Shown piece by piece: positions 43,364-51,184 of a stretch of DNA of 64,000 nucleotides. Each line of letters begins with the position of its first letter. Position 1 is the stretch's first letter. The stretch comes from GCA-003244245 sp046262495. GTDB taxonomy: Bacteria; Actinomycetota; Actinomycetes; Mycobacteriales; Pseudonocardiaceae. The stretch lies in the NCBI GenBank assembly GCA_046262495.1, contig JBHEMR010000192.1, forward strand, positions 1-64,000, written 5' to 3'. The notes beneath the pieces were generated by a model, which was not told the origin of the DNA, searched no databases, and saw nothing but the letters and a program-made list of their open reading frames with translations. The position numbers and the translations under genes were made by a program.

Positions 43364-44590
43364 ATGACCGACGACCTCGGGCTGTTCAGGGACACCACAG
43401 ACCGAGCTGAGCCTCGCCGCCCACAGCAGCGCACCGATGGCCGTCGGGCACGGCGCCAGATCAGGGAGCGGCGCCGGCGACGTGTTGTGGTTAGCGCTGT
43501 CTTGGCTGTGCTCGTGCTGGCGATCGGCGGCGTGTTGTTCGGAGTGCGCGAGCTGCAGGCATGGCGCGCCGTACCTGACTTTGTCGGCGCCGGGGGTGCG
43601 GAGGCGGTCGTGCAGGTCGAGGATGGCCAGAGCCTGACCGCGATTGGAGCCACCCTAGTGCGGCGCAACGTCGTCGCCAGCGTCCGCGCCTTCACCCGCG
43701 CGGCTGAGGCCGACACCCGGGTCCGAGCTGTGCAACCGGGCTACTACCAGGTGCGGCAGCGAATGTCCGGATCTGCTGCTGTGGCAAGACTGCAAGAGCC
43801 AGCTGCTCGGGTCGGACACCTGGAGATTCGCGGCGGCGAACAGCTCGACAACGTCGACCTGCCCGACGGTACGACCGTGCCGGGACTGCTCACCGAAATT
43901 TCCCGAGCGAGCTGTGCGGTGATCGCCGGAGCGAGCACCTGCGTGCGCCCAGAGGACCTGCGCACGGCGATGAGCCAGTCCGATCTCAACCAGCTTGCGG
44001 TACCGAGCTGGGCTTTAGATCCGATATCGCGGGTGGAACCTCGTCGACGACTGGAAGGTCTGCTGGTTCCGGGGAACTACGATGTGCGCCCTGGTAGTTC
44101 GGCGATGAATCTATTGCGGCAGGTGGTCGGCACTTCCGCAGCTCGGCTGCTAGCGGGGGGTTTCCCCGCGTCCGCAGCAGGTACCGGTTACAGCGCTTAC
44201 GACATGCTGATAATCGCTTCGGTGATCGAGCGCGAGGCGATTGTTCCGGATTTCAAGCGGGTGTCCCGAGTAATATACAACCGGCTGGCTGCCGGGATGC
44301 CGTTGCAAATGGACTCCACAATCAATTACCCACTGGACCGGCCGGAGGCGAACACCTCAGACGCCGACCGTGCCCGGCCCGGTGCGTACAACACCTACAT
44401 CAACGTCGGGCTGCCGGCGTCGCCGATCGGGTCGCCCAGCGCGTCGGCCATCGCGGCGGCGCTGAACCCCGAACCAGGAAGCTGGCGCTACTTCGTGAAG
44501 TGTCAGAAAGACGGCGCATCATGCTTCTCTGTCACCAGAGAGCAGCACGAAGCGGCAGTGCGAGACGCAGCCGCCCGCGGCGTCTTCTAG
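43364..44590 (+). CDS. mltG: Endolytic murein transglycosylase MltG
   Basis: A 408-residue protein: a very basic cytoplasmic N-terminus (RRARRQIRERRRRRVV), one membrane helix (about residues 43-62) and an extracellular YceG domain with the catalytic glutamate in IIASVIEREA (about residue 292) and the NRLAAGMPLQMDSTINY block. It cuts nascent glycan strands near the septal and polar synthesis machinery. ruvX precedes it in the normal order; aroE, which usually follows, is missing. Confidence 0.95.
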   Translation: MTDDLGLFRDTTDRAEPRRPQQRTDGRRARRQIRERRRRRVVVSAVLAVLVLAIGGVLFGVRELQAWRAVPDFVGAGGAEAVVQVEDGQSLTAIGATLVRRNVVASVRAFTRAAEADTRVRAVQPGYYQVRQRMSGSAAVARLQEPAARVGHLEIRGGEQLDNVDLPDGTTVPGLLTEISRASCAVIAGASTCVRPEDLRTAMSQSDLNQLAVPSWALDPISRVEPRRRLEGLLVPGNYDVRPGSSAMNLLRQVVGTSAARLLAGGFPASAAGTGYSAYDMLIIASVIEREAIVPDFKRVSRVIYNRLAAGMPLQMDSTINYPLDRPEANTSDADRARPGAYNTYINVGLPASPIGSPSASAIAAALNPEPGSWRYFVKCQKDGASCFSVTREQHEAAVRDAAARGVF

Positions 44591-44628
44591 CCGTTGTCTG
44601 TCCACAACCACTCCGCCATCCACATCTG

Positions 44629-45291
44629 ATGTCCGAACCGGCCGGTCCGTCGACGTGCGCCGGGCATCCTGCGGGCGTGGGCGGTGTGTGGGTAGCAGTG
44701 GCGGGAGCCGTTGCAGGAACCGGGGGAGCGATGGTGCTGCGCCGGCTTCCCCGGGGTGTCCGGGTACCGGTGCCGGTCTGCACCGTGGCGGTGGCCGTAC
44801 TGTGGGCGGTGGTCGGCGAACGGGCGAGCGAGGGTCTACCCGTGTGGTGGTGGCCGGTTCCGCTGGTTCTCGGCTGGGCTGGCGTGCTGCTGGCAAGTGC
44901 CGACCTGATTGCCCGACGCCTACCAGACGCACTGACGTTGCCAGCCTATCCGGTAGTGGCGGTCCTGCTTGTCGCTGCCGCGGTCGGTGCTGGCAATAGT
45001 GAGGCACTAGCTCGCGCCACCGCCGGCGGGTTGCTGTGGGTCGGCGGCTATGCCGCAGTGCGTCTCGTCGCACCGGGTGCTCTAGGTGGCGGAGACGTCA
45101 AACTCGCCGGCAGCCTGGGTGCACTCGCTGCCGCGACGTCCTGGCCCGGGCTGCTGCTGGCGGTACTGGCAGCAAACGTGATAACCGTCGCCATCGCCGG
45201 CCCGGCCCGGCTACTGGGTTACCGCGATGTGCCCCACGGGCCGGCGATGCTCGCGTCGGTATGGCTGGTCGTGCTACATCCACCGGGGTAA
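44629..45291 (+). CDS. Prepilin-type peptidase (A24 family)
   Basis: A 220-residue, mostly hydrophobic protein (six or so helices) with the two aspartates of the family: SADLIARRLPDALTL and LGGGDVKLAG. It lacks the N-terminal methyltransferase domain of full PilD, as in actinobacterial homologues such as Rv2551c. No pilin genes are nearby. ATG 44629 is favoured; an upstream frame runs inside mltG. Confidence 0.85.
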   Translation: MSEPAGPSTCAGHPAGVGGVWVAVAGAVAGTGGAMVLRRLPRGVRVPVPVCTVAVAVLWAVVGERASEGLPVWWWPVPLVLGWAGVLLASADLIARRLPDALTLPAYPVVAVLLVAAAVGAGNSEALARATAGGLLWVGGYAAVRLVAPGALGGGDVKLAGSLGALAAATSWPGLLLAVLAANVITVAIAGPARLLGYRDVPHGPAMLASVWLVVLHPPG

Positions 45292-45369
45292 TCGCTGAAG
45301 CATATTCGTGTGAGTTTGCGCAAGTTGTCTAACACTGCGCGATGACTCCATCACCCAAAAAGGTGACCC

Positions 45370-45423
45370 GTAACGGCACCGACACTCGCCCGCAATGTGG
45401 TCGTCACAAACGGTTCTTACCGT
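45370..45423 (+). promoter_or_regulatory. GlnR-like operator and -10 element of urtA
   Basis: Four pentamers at exact 6-base gaps: GTAAC (45370), GACAC (45381), GCAAT (45392) and GTCAC (45403), resembling the GlnR pattern gTnAc-n6-GaAAc repeated. TACCGT (45418-45423) lies ten bases downstream and could be the -10. GlnR activates nitrogen uptake genes on nitrogen limitation in actinobacteria. The third pentamer is weak. Confidence 0.5.
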
Positions 45424-45488
45424 GCACCGCAGGAACTCGTCGTTAAGCCGCCGTTACCCTCGCCGATCCCGGCGCGAGAGGAGTCATT

Positions 45489-46751
45489 ATGACCAGATTA
45501 CCTACGAGAGGGCGTCCGGTGCGTGCGGTCGCCATCCTCGTGGTCGCGGGGCTCACGCTAGCCGGCTGCGGGAGCCGGGTCGGCGATTCCGCTGCGAGTG
45601 GCTCTCCGGCAACCTCCTGCGTTGACACCTCAGGTAGCACGGTGAAGGTCGGATTCCTCAACTCCCTGTCGGGCACCATGGCGATCAGTGAGAAGACTGT
45701 GCACGACTCGCTGGCCCTGGCTGCTGAACAGATCAACGCCAGTGGCGGCGTGCTCGGCAAGAAATTGCAGGTCGTCAGTGAAGACGGTGCGTCAGAGCCC
45801 ACCATTTTCGCGGAGAAGGCCACCAAGCTGATCAGTTCCGACTGTGCGGCTGCGGTCTTCGGTGGCTGGACGTCGTCGTCCCGCAAGGCGATGCTTCCCG
45901 TGTTCGAGGGTGCGAACTCGCTGCTGTTCTATCCGGTGCAATACGAAGGCCTCGAGGCGTCCCCCAATATCTTTTACACCGGAGCAACTACCAACCAGCA
46001 GATCGTGCCCGCGCTGGACTACCTGAAGCAGAAGGGTATCAAGTCACTGTTCCTGGTGGGCTCCGATTACGTCTTCCCGCGGACCGCGAACAAGGAGATC
46101 AAAGCCTACGCCAAGGCCAACGGCATGGAGGTCAAGGGTGAGGAATACGCTCCACTCGGCTACACTGACTTCGCGACGATCGTCAATAAGGTGAAATCGG
46201 CAGGGGCGGGCGCGGTGTTCAACACGCTCAACGGTGACTCGAACGTCGCGTTCTTCAAGGAGTACCGCAACGCCGGTTTGACCCCGGCCACGATGCCGGT
46301 GGTGTCGGTGTCGATCGCCGAGGAGGAGATTAACGGCATCGGTCTGGACAACGTGCTAGGACAGCTGACCGCTTGGAACTACTACCAGACCATCGACTCT
46401 CCTAAGAACACGGCCTTCGTGCAGGCATTCAAGGCCAAGTACGGCCAGAGTCGAGTGACCTCCGATCCGATGGAGGCGGCCTACACCTCACTGTTCCTGT
46501 GGAAGGCAATCGTGGAGAAGGCGAAGTCGTTCACAACCGACGACATCCGCAAAGCCGCAGGCGGTGTGAGCTACGACGCTCCAGAGGGAACCGTCACGGT
46601 CAACGGTGAAAATCACCACATCGCGAAGACAGCACTGATCGGCAAGGTGGGTGCGGACTCGCTGATTCACACCGAGTGGAGTTCCGGTGCCCCGGTCGAG
46701 CCGGATCCCTTCCTCAAGAACTACGACTGGGCCAAGGGCCTGACCGGCTGA
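45489..46751 (+). CDS. urtA: Urea ABC transporter, substrate-binding lipoprotein
   Basis: A 420-residue solute-binding protein. The signal peptide ends in a lipobox (LAGC, Cys near residue 20), so it is lipid-anchored outside the membrane. The mature part is a Leu/Ile/Val-binding-protein fold typical of UrtA: KVGFLNSLSGTMAISEKTVHD at the start and QYEGLEASPNIFYTGATTNQ. AGGAG lies just before the ATG. It is first in urtABCDE, probably under nitrogen control. Confidence 0.94.
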   Translation: MTRLPTRGRPVRAVAILVVAGLTLAGCGSRVGDSAASGSPATSCVDTSGSTVKVGFLNSLSGTMAISEKTVHDSLALAAEQINASGGVLGKKLQVVSEDGASEPTIFAEKATKLISSDCAAAVFGGWTSSSRKAMLPVFEGANSLLFYPVQYEGLEASPNIFYTGATTNQQIVPALDYLKQKGIKSLFLVGSDYVFPRTANKEIKAYAKANGMEVKGEEYAPLGYTDFATIVNKVKSAGAGAVFNTLNGDSNVAFFKEYRNAGLTPATMPVVSVSIAEEEINGIGLDNVLGQLTAWNYYQTIDSPKNTAFVQAFKAKYGQSRVTSDPMEAAYTSLFLWKAIVEKAKSFTTDDIRKAAGGVSYDAPEGTVTVNGENHHIAKTALIGKVGADSLIHTEWSSGAPVEPDPFLKNYDWAKGLTG

Positions 46752-46763
46752 AAGGACGACGGC

Positions 46764-47648
46764 ATGCAAGCCCTGTTCAGCCAGCTGGTGGCCGGCCTCT
46801 CGCTGGGTTCGGTTCTGTTGCTTGCCGCCCTCGGGCTTGCGCTGACGTTCGGCCAGATGGGCGTGATTAATATGGCCCACGGCGAGTTCATGATGGCGGG
46901 TGCCTATACGGCCTTCGTGGCCCAGGGCTTGATTGCTGACGCGGGAACCTCGCTGCTGCTGGCTATCCCGCTCGGTTTCCTGGTTGGTGGCGTGATGGGG
47001 GTGGTCCTGGAAGCCACCCTGATCCGTCGGATGTATCACCGCCCCTTGGACACCCTGCTTGTGACATGGGGAGTATCACTGATCTTGCAGCAGGCCGCTC
47101 GCGACATCTTCGGTGCCCCCAACGTCGACGTCCGCGCCCCAAGCTGGCTATCAGGCAGCGTCAACATCGGGGTCACCCACGTGCCGGCGGCCCGGCTGTT
47201 CATCCTGGTGCTGGCAGCGGCCGCCGTGGTCGGGCTGTCCCTATTGCTGAAGATGACGGCGCTGGGGCGCCGGATCCGCGGAGTGGTGCAGAACCGCGAC
47301 TTGGCCGAGACCGTCGGCATCTCCACCCGGAGCACCGACCGGCTCACGTTCTTTATCGGTTCCGGCCTGGCTGGAATCGCCGGTGTGGCGCTCACCCTCC
47401 TCGGCTCGACTGGCCCCACCCTCGGTACCAGCTACATCGTCGATGCCTTCCTGGTTGTGGTCGCAGGCGGTATCGGGCAGATCAAGGGTGCAGTGATCGC
47501 GGCATTCGGCCTGGGTCTGTTGCAAGCGACGTTCGAATACTCGACGACAGCAAGCGTTGCCAAGGTTATGGTCTTCGTCGTGGTTGTGGTCTTTTTGCAG
47601 ATCCGGCCACAGGGCATCTTCAGCATTCGGACCAGGAGCCTGGCATGA
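46764..47648 (+). CDS. urtB: Urea ABC transporter, permease UrtB
   Basis: A 294-residue inner-membrane permease of the branched-chain amino acid transporter (LivH) type, with about eight helices and the MGVINMAHGEFMMAGAY motif near the start. GAGIGQIKGAVIAAFGL-like sequence near the end (GGIGQIKGAVIAAFGL) is typical. It pairs with UrtC. It follows urtA by 12 bases. Confidence 0.93.
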   Translation: MQALFSQLVAGLSLGSVLLLAALGLALTFGQMGVINMAHGEFMMAGAYTAFVAQGLIADAGTSLLLAIPLGFLVGGVMGVVLEATLIRRMYHRPLDTLLVTWGVSLILQQAARDIFGAPNVDVRAPSWLSGSVNIGVTHVPAARLFILVLAAAAVVGLSLLLKMTALGRRIRGVVQNRDLAETVGISTRSTDRLTFFIGSGLAGIAGVALTLLGSTGPTLGTSYIVDAFLVVVAGGIGQIKGAVIAAFGLGLLQATFEYSTTASVAKVMVFVVVVVFLQIRPQGIFSIRTRSLA

Positions 47649-48832
47649 TCGATACCAGCGCGCAAGTCAGGGGAAAGAATAAGCACAGCTACGTCGCTGT
47701 CTTGGGTTTCGCGCTGGGCGCCGTGGCATTGCTGGTGGCCGCCCCTGCTATGCTCTCAGACTTTCGTCTTTCGCTATTAGGCCGGTTCGTCTGTTATGGG
47801 ATCGTGGCGGTTGGCATCGGTCTGGCTTGGGGCCGCGGCGGCATGCTCACTTTGGGGCAAGGCGTATTCTTTGGTTTGGGTGGTTACGCGATGGCGATCC
47901 ACCTTAAACTCGCCGATGCCGGACCCTCCGGGGTGCCCGATTTTATGCGGCTCTACGGGTCGGGCCACCTGCCCATCTGGTGGGAACCATTCCGATCCCC
48001 TGTCGTGACCCTGCTCGGAGTGGTCTTTATTCCCTCATTGGTTGCCTATGGTCTCGGTACCGCGATCTTCCGTAGGCGGGTTCGCGGCGCATATTTCGCC
48101 ATTTTGTCGCAGGCGTTGGCGGCAGCCTTCGCGATACTGCTAATCGGTCAGCAAACCACCACCGGTGGGACGAACGGCCTCAATGGATTCCGCTCGTTCT
48201 TCGGCTTCAATCTGTTCGATCCGATAAACAAGCGTATGCTGTTCTTCATCGCCGCGGTCACCCTGTTGGTGATGCTGGTCATCGTCTGGCAGCTCTACCG
48301 CTCCCGGTACGGGGAGCTGCTCATCGCGGTCCGGGATCAGGAGGAGCGGGTCCGATTCCTGGGCTATGATCCGGCCAACATCAAGGTTGTGGCGTACGTG
48401 TTGGCGGCGGCGATGGCCGGCATCGCGGGTGCGTTGTTCGTACCCATCGTGGGAATCATCTCCCCAGCCAGCGTCGGAGTCGTCCCCTCGATCGCCTTCC
48501 TGATCGGGGTAGCCATCGGTGGCCGTGCCACGCTGTTCGGTCCGGCACTCGGGGCTATCGTAGTAGCCTGGGCCCAAACGGCGCTCTCAGAGAGTTTTCC
48601 GTCGTTCTGGAGTTACTTCCAAGGGGCACTGTTCGTTCTGGTGATCGCCTTCCTGCCCGCCGGGCTGTCGTCAGTGAATCTGTTGCGGGGGTTATCGCTG
48701 CGCAGACGGCGCGCCGGTAACCGAACCGATGGAACCGAGCCGCCACCGCCGCCGCGGTCACTTGATGCGGTGCGTCCACCCCCGCCGGAACCCGGCCTTT
48801 CCGGGGTCAGCGCTGGATCGGAGGCCGGGTGA
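47645..48832 (+). CDS. urtC: Urea ABC transporter, permease UrtC
   Basis: A 395-residue LivM-type permease starting at ATG 47645, overlapping the urtB stop (ATGA). It has about ten helices; GGMLTLGQGVFFGLGGYAMA and the QQTTTGGTNGLNGF loop are characteristic of UrtC. The C-terminal 45 residues are a Pro-rich cytoplasmic tail. The longer upstream frame in this phase lies inside urtB and is not used. Confidence 0.93.
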   Translation: MIDTSAQVRGKNKHSYVAVLGFALGAVALLVAAPAMLSDFRLSLLGRFVCYGIVAVGIGLAWGRGGMLTLGQGVFFGLGGYAMAIHLKLADAGPSGVPDFMRLYGSGHLPIWWEPFRSPVVTLLGVVFIPSLVAYGLGTAIFRRRVRGAYFAILSQALAAAFAILLIGQQTTTGGTNGLNGFRSFFGFNLFDPINKRMLFFIAAVTLLVMLVIVWQLYRSRYGELLIAVRDQEERVRFLGYDPANIKVVAYVLAAAMAGIAGALFVPIVGIISPASVGVVPSIAFLIGVAIGGRATLFGPALGAIVVAWAQTALSESFPSFWSYFQGALFVLVIAFLPAGLSSVNLLRGLSLRRRRAGNRTDGTEPPPPPRSLDAVRPPPPEPGLSGVSAGSEAG

Positions 48833-49587
48833 TGACAATAGACGCGAAGCACGACTACTTGGAACTGTCCGAAGTGCGGGTGGTGTTCGACGGGTTCGTC
48901 GCTGTCGATGGGGTTTCCATGACGGTGCGCCACGGCGATCTGCGGTTCCTCATCGGGCCCAACGGTGCAGGCAAGACCACGCTCGTCGACGCGGTCACCG
49001 GATTGGCCCCAGCAACCGGGTCGGTCCGGTTCGGCCGGACGGAACTGATCGGCAAGAAGGTGCACCGGATCGCCCGGTTGGGGGTCGGGCGTACCTTCCA
49101 GACGGCCAGTGTCTTCGAGGAGCTGACCGTGCTGCAGAACCTCGATATCGCGGCAGGCGCAGGTCGCGCTGCGCTGTCGCTGCTGCGCCGCCGCTCGTCG
49201 GTGCCACCGGCGGTCGAGGACGCGATGGACACTGTGGGCCTATCCGCGCAGCGGGACCGCCAAGCAGGTGCGCTTGCGCACGGCCAGAAGCAGTGGCTGG
49301 AGATCGGCATGTTGCTGGTGCAAAACTCGCGGGTACTGTTGCTGGACGAGCCGGTGGCCGGGATGAGCGCCGACGAGCGGGTCCAGACTGGCGAACTGCT
49401 GCGCCGGATCGGCGCCGAGCGCACCGTCGTGGTGGTCGAGCACGACATGGAGTTCATGCGGTCCTTTGCCAACTCGGTCACCGTGCTGCATGCCGGAAAA
49501 GTGCTCAGCGCCGGCACGGTCGCGCAGGTGCAGGCCGACCCAAAGGTGCAAGAGGTCTACCTCGGCCGGGCGGAGGTTGTGCAGTGA
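48829..49587 (+). CDS. urtD: Urea ABC transporter, ATPase UrtD
   Basis: A 252-residue ATP-binding subunit. Walker A is GPNGAGKTT (near residue 45), the LivG-type GVGRTFQTASVFEELTVLQN block follows, and Walker B is VLLLDEPVAGM. The signature motif is degenerate (LAHGQKQWLEIG instead of LSGGQ), as is usual in UrtD. GTG 48829 overlaps the urtC stop; ATG 48832 is the next codon. Confidence 0.94.
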   Translation: MMTIDAKHDYLELSEVRVVFDGFVAVDGVSMTVRHGDLRFLIGPNGAGKTTLVDAVTGLAPATGSVRFGRTELIGKKVHRIARLGVGRTFQTASVFEELTVLQNLDIAAGAGRAALSLLRRRSSVPPAVEDAMDTVGLSAQRDRQAGALAHGQKQWLEIGMLLVQNSRVLLLDEPVAGMSADERVQTGELLRRIGAERTVVVVEHDMEFMRSFANSVTVLHAGKVLSAGTVAQVQADPKVQEVYLGRAEVVQ

Positions 49588-50300
49588 CATTGACGTTGGA
49601 TATGGCGACGTTGGACATGACCGACATCCATGTGGGCTACGGACGAACCACCGTGGTGCACGGCGCGACCATCGAGGTACCGCCCGGCGGGGTGACTGCC
49701 GTGATGGGACACAACGGTGCCGGCAAGACGACCCTGCTGCGAGCCGCAGTCGGGCTCCTCCAGCCCCGCGCCGGGCGGATCATGTTCGACGGCGAGGACA
49801 TCACCCGGATGCGACCCAACGAGCGCGTCAAGCGCGGCCTGGGCTACGTGCCGCAGGGACAGCAATGCTTCCCACAACTGACCACTCAGGAGAACCTGCA
49901 ACTCGTAGCGGACACCCGGCGAGGCGGCAATAAGCTGATCGCCGAGATGCTGGACCTCTTTCCGGCGTTGGGGGGGCTCTTGGCACGTCGCGCCGGCCTG
50001 CTGTCCGGTGGTCAGCGACAGCAACTGGCGATCGCCCGGGCACTGATCACCCAGCCGCGGCTGCTGATCCTGGACGAGCCGACCGAGGGCATCCAGCCGT
50101 CCGTGGTGGCGGAGATCGAGCAGACGATCCTGTCGTTGACCTCCTGCATGGGTCTGTCAATCCTGCTGGTCGAACAACACGTGGGATTCGCCCTCGCCGC
50201 GGCGAGCCGCTACTACGTCATGGAAGCGGGCCGGATCACCTCTACCGGCGCCGGCGGTGCCGACGCCCACGCCGATGTCCGAGCCGCCATGGCGATCTGA
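49584..50300 (+). CDS. urtE: Urea ABC transporter, ATPase UrtE
   Basis: A 238-residue LivF-type ATPase: Walker A GHNGAGKTT, GYVPQGQQCFPQLTTQENL (UrtE-typical PQGQxxFP), signature LLSGGQRQQLAIARAL and Walker B LLILDEPTEGIQP. GTG 49584 overlaps the urtD stop by four bases. It completes the five-gene transporter. Confidence 0.95.
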   Translation: MTLTLDMATLDMTDIHVGYGRTTVVHGATIEVPPGGVTAVMGHNGAGKTTLLRAAVGLLQPRAGRIMFDGEDITRMRPNERVKRGLGYVPQGQQCFPQLTTQENLQLVADTRRGGNKLIAEMLDLFPALGGLLARRAGLLSGGQRQQLAIARALITQPRLLILDEPTEGIQPSVVAEIEQTILSLTSCMGLSILLVEQHVGFALAAASRYYVMEAGRITSTGAGGADAHADVRAAMAI

Positions 50301-50404
50301 GAACTAACCTGCCGCGCCGTGCCGGGAATGATCGGGGCGCACAAGTGGTTGTATGGGATGTCCGGGCCGGGTGGATTGTGTCCCCCGGGTCCACTAAAAA
50401 CTGC

Positions 50405-50438
50405 CACCGCGGACGATCGTACGGCTGAAGCCGCGGTG
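50405..50438 (+). terminator. Inverted repeat after urtE
   Basis: CACCGCGG (50405-50412) and CCGCGGTG (50431-50438) form a perfect 8-bp stem around an 18-base loop. There is no T tract; it could be a weak terminator or a processing site between urt and ure. Confidence 0.35.
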
Positions 50439-50512
50439 TGCCCTTCGCCGAGAGGTGACCAGCACACTCGGCCCGGACCCGCTTCGCCCGGCGACGATAA
50501 GGATGGCAAGCC

Positions 50513-50821
50513 ATGAAGGGTGATCGCACAGAGATTGTCATCGACGCCGGCGGTACCACCCGGACATACGAGATCGAAGCCACCCGTAATGGTCGGCGGG
50601 TGGAGATCACCCACGGTCGCGGCATCGTGGAGGTCACCGAGGTCACCCGTGGCGGCACTCCGATACGCACCGCTCGATTCATGGCCTCCCGGGTCCTCGC
50701 CCTGGTCGAGCATCCCGCTGCCCGACCAGCAATGGACGAGGTCAAGCCAGTTACGCCGGTCGTTCCGCAACCTCGGGTAGGTGGCAGCGCCGCTGTTCTT
50801 CAACCCGCCGAAGTGATGTGA
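50513..50821 (+). CDS. Small hypothetical protein between urt and ure
   Basis: A 102-residue protein starting at ATG 50513. The first 70 residues look like a compact beta-rich domain (TEIVIDAGGTTRTYEIEATR, GRRVEITHGRGIVEVTEVTR); the C-terminus is Pro/Ala/Val-rich. AAGGA lies about ten bases before the start. I do not recognise the family. Its place inside the urea block, on the same strand, suggests co-expression, but it could be a bystander. Confidence 0.6.
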   Translation: MKGDRTEIVIDAGGTTRTYEIEATRNGRRVEITHGRGIVEVTEVTRGGTPIRTARFMASRVLALVEHPAARPAMDEVKPVTPVVPQPRVGGSAAVLQPAEVM

Positions 50822-50881
50822 CAGTCATACTTGATGACCCATACTCATTGATCGCCGCAGAGCGGGTGAGGAGGGGTCGAC

Positions 50882-51184
50882 ATGCTGCTGTCCCCGCATG
50901 AGCAGGAAAAGCTTCTCGTCCACGTGGCCGGCCAGCTGGCCAGAGAACGCCGGGCCAGGGGATTGCGACTTAACTACCCTGAGGCTGTTGCGTTGATCAC
51001 GTCGTGGGTGTTGGAGCGAGCGCGGGACGGCCGTAGCGTCGCCGATCTCATGGCGGAAGGCCAGCGGGTGCTCAGCCGGCAGGACGTCATGGAGGGCGTG
51101 CCGGAAATGATCTCTTCGGTGCAGGTCGAGGCGACCTTCCCGGACGGCACGAAACTTGTCACCGTGCACCGGCCAATCCAGTGA
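50882..51184 (+). CDS. ureA: Urease gamma subunit
   Basis: A 100-residue subunit with the family's MLLSPHEQEKLLVHVAGQLA start, LNYPEAVALITSWVLERARDG and the C-terminal VEATFPDGTKLVTVHRPIQ. It forms the (UreA-UreB-UreC)3 enzyme with the fused product of the next gene. GAGGAGG precedes the start. It opens the ureA-BC-F-G-D operon. Confidence 0.97.
   Translation: MLLSPHEQEKLLVHVAGQLARERRARGLRLNYPEAVALITSWVLERARDGRSVADLMAEGQRVLSRQDVMEGVPEMISSVQVEATFPDGTKLVTVHRPIQ

Noticed and set aside
50818..50860. Possible GlnR box before ureA
   Set aside because: GTGAT and GTCAT are six bases apart, but the next pentamers do not fit, so the evidence is too weak.
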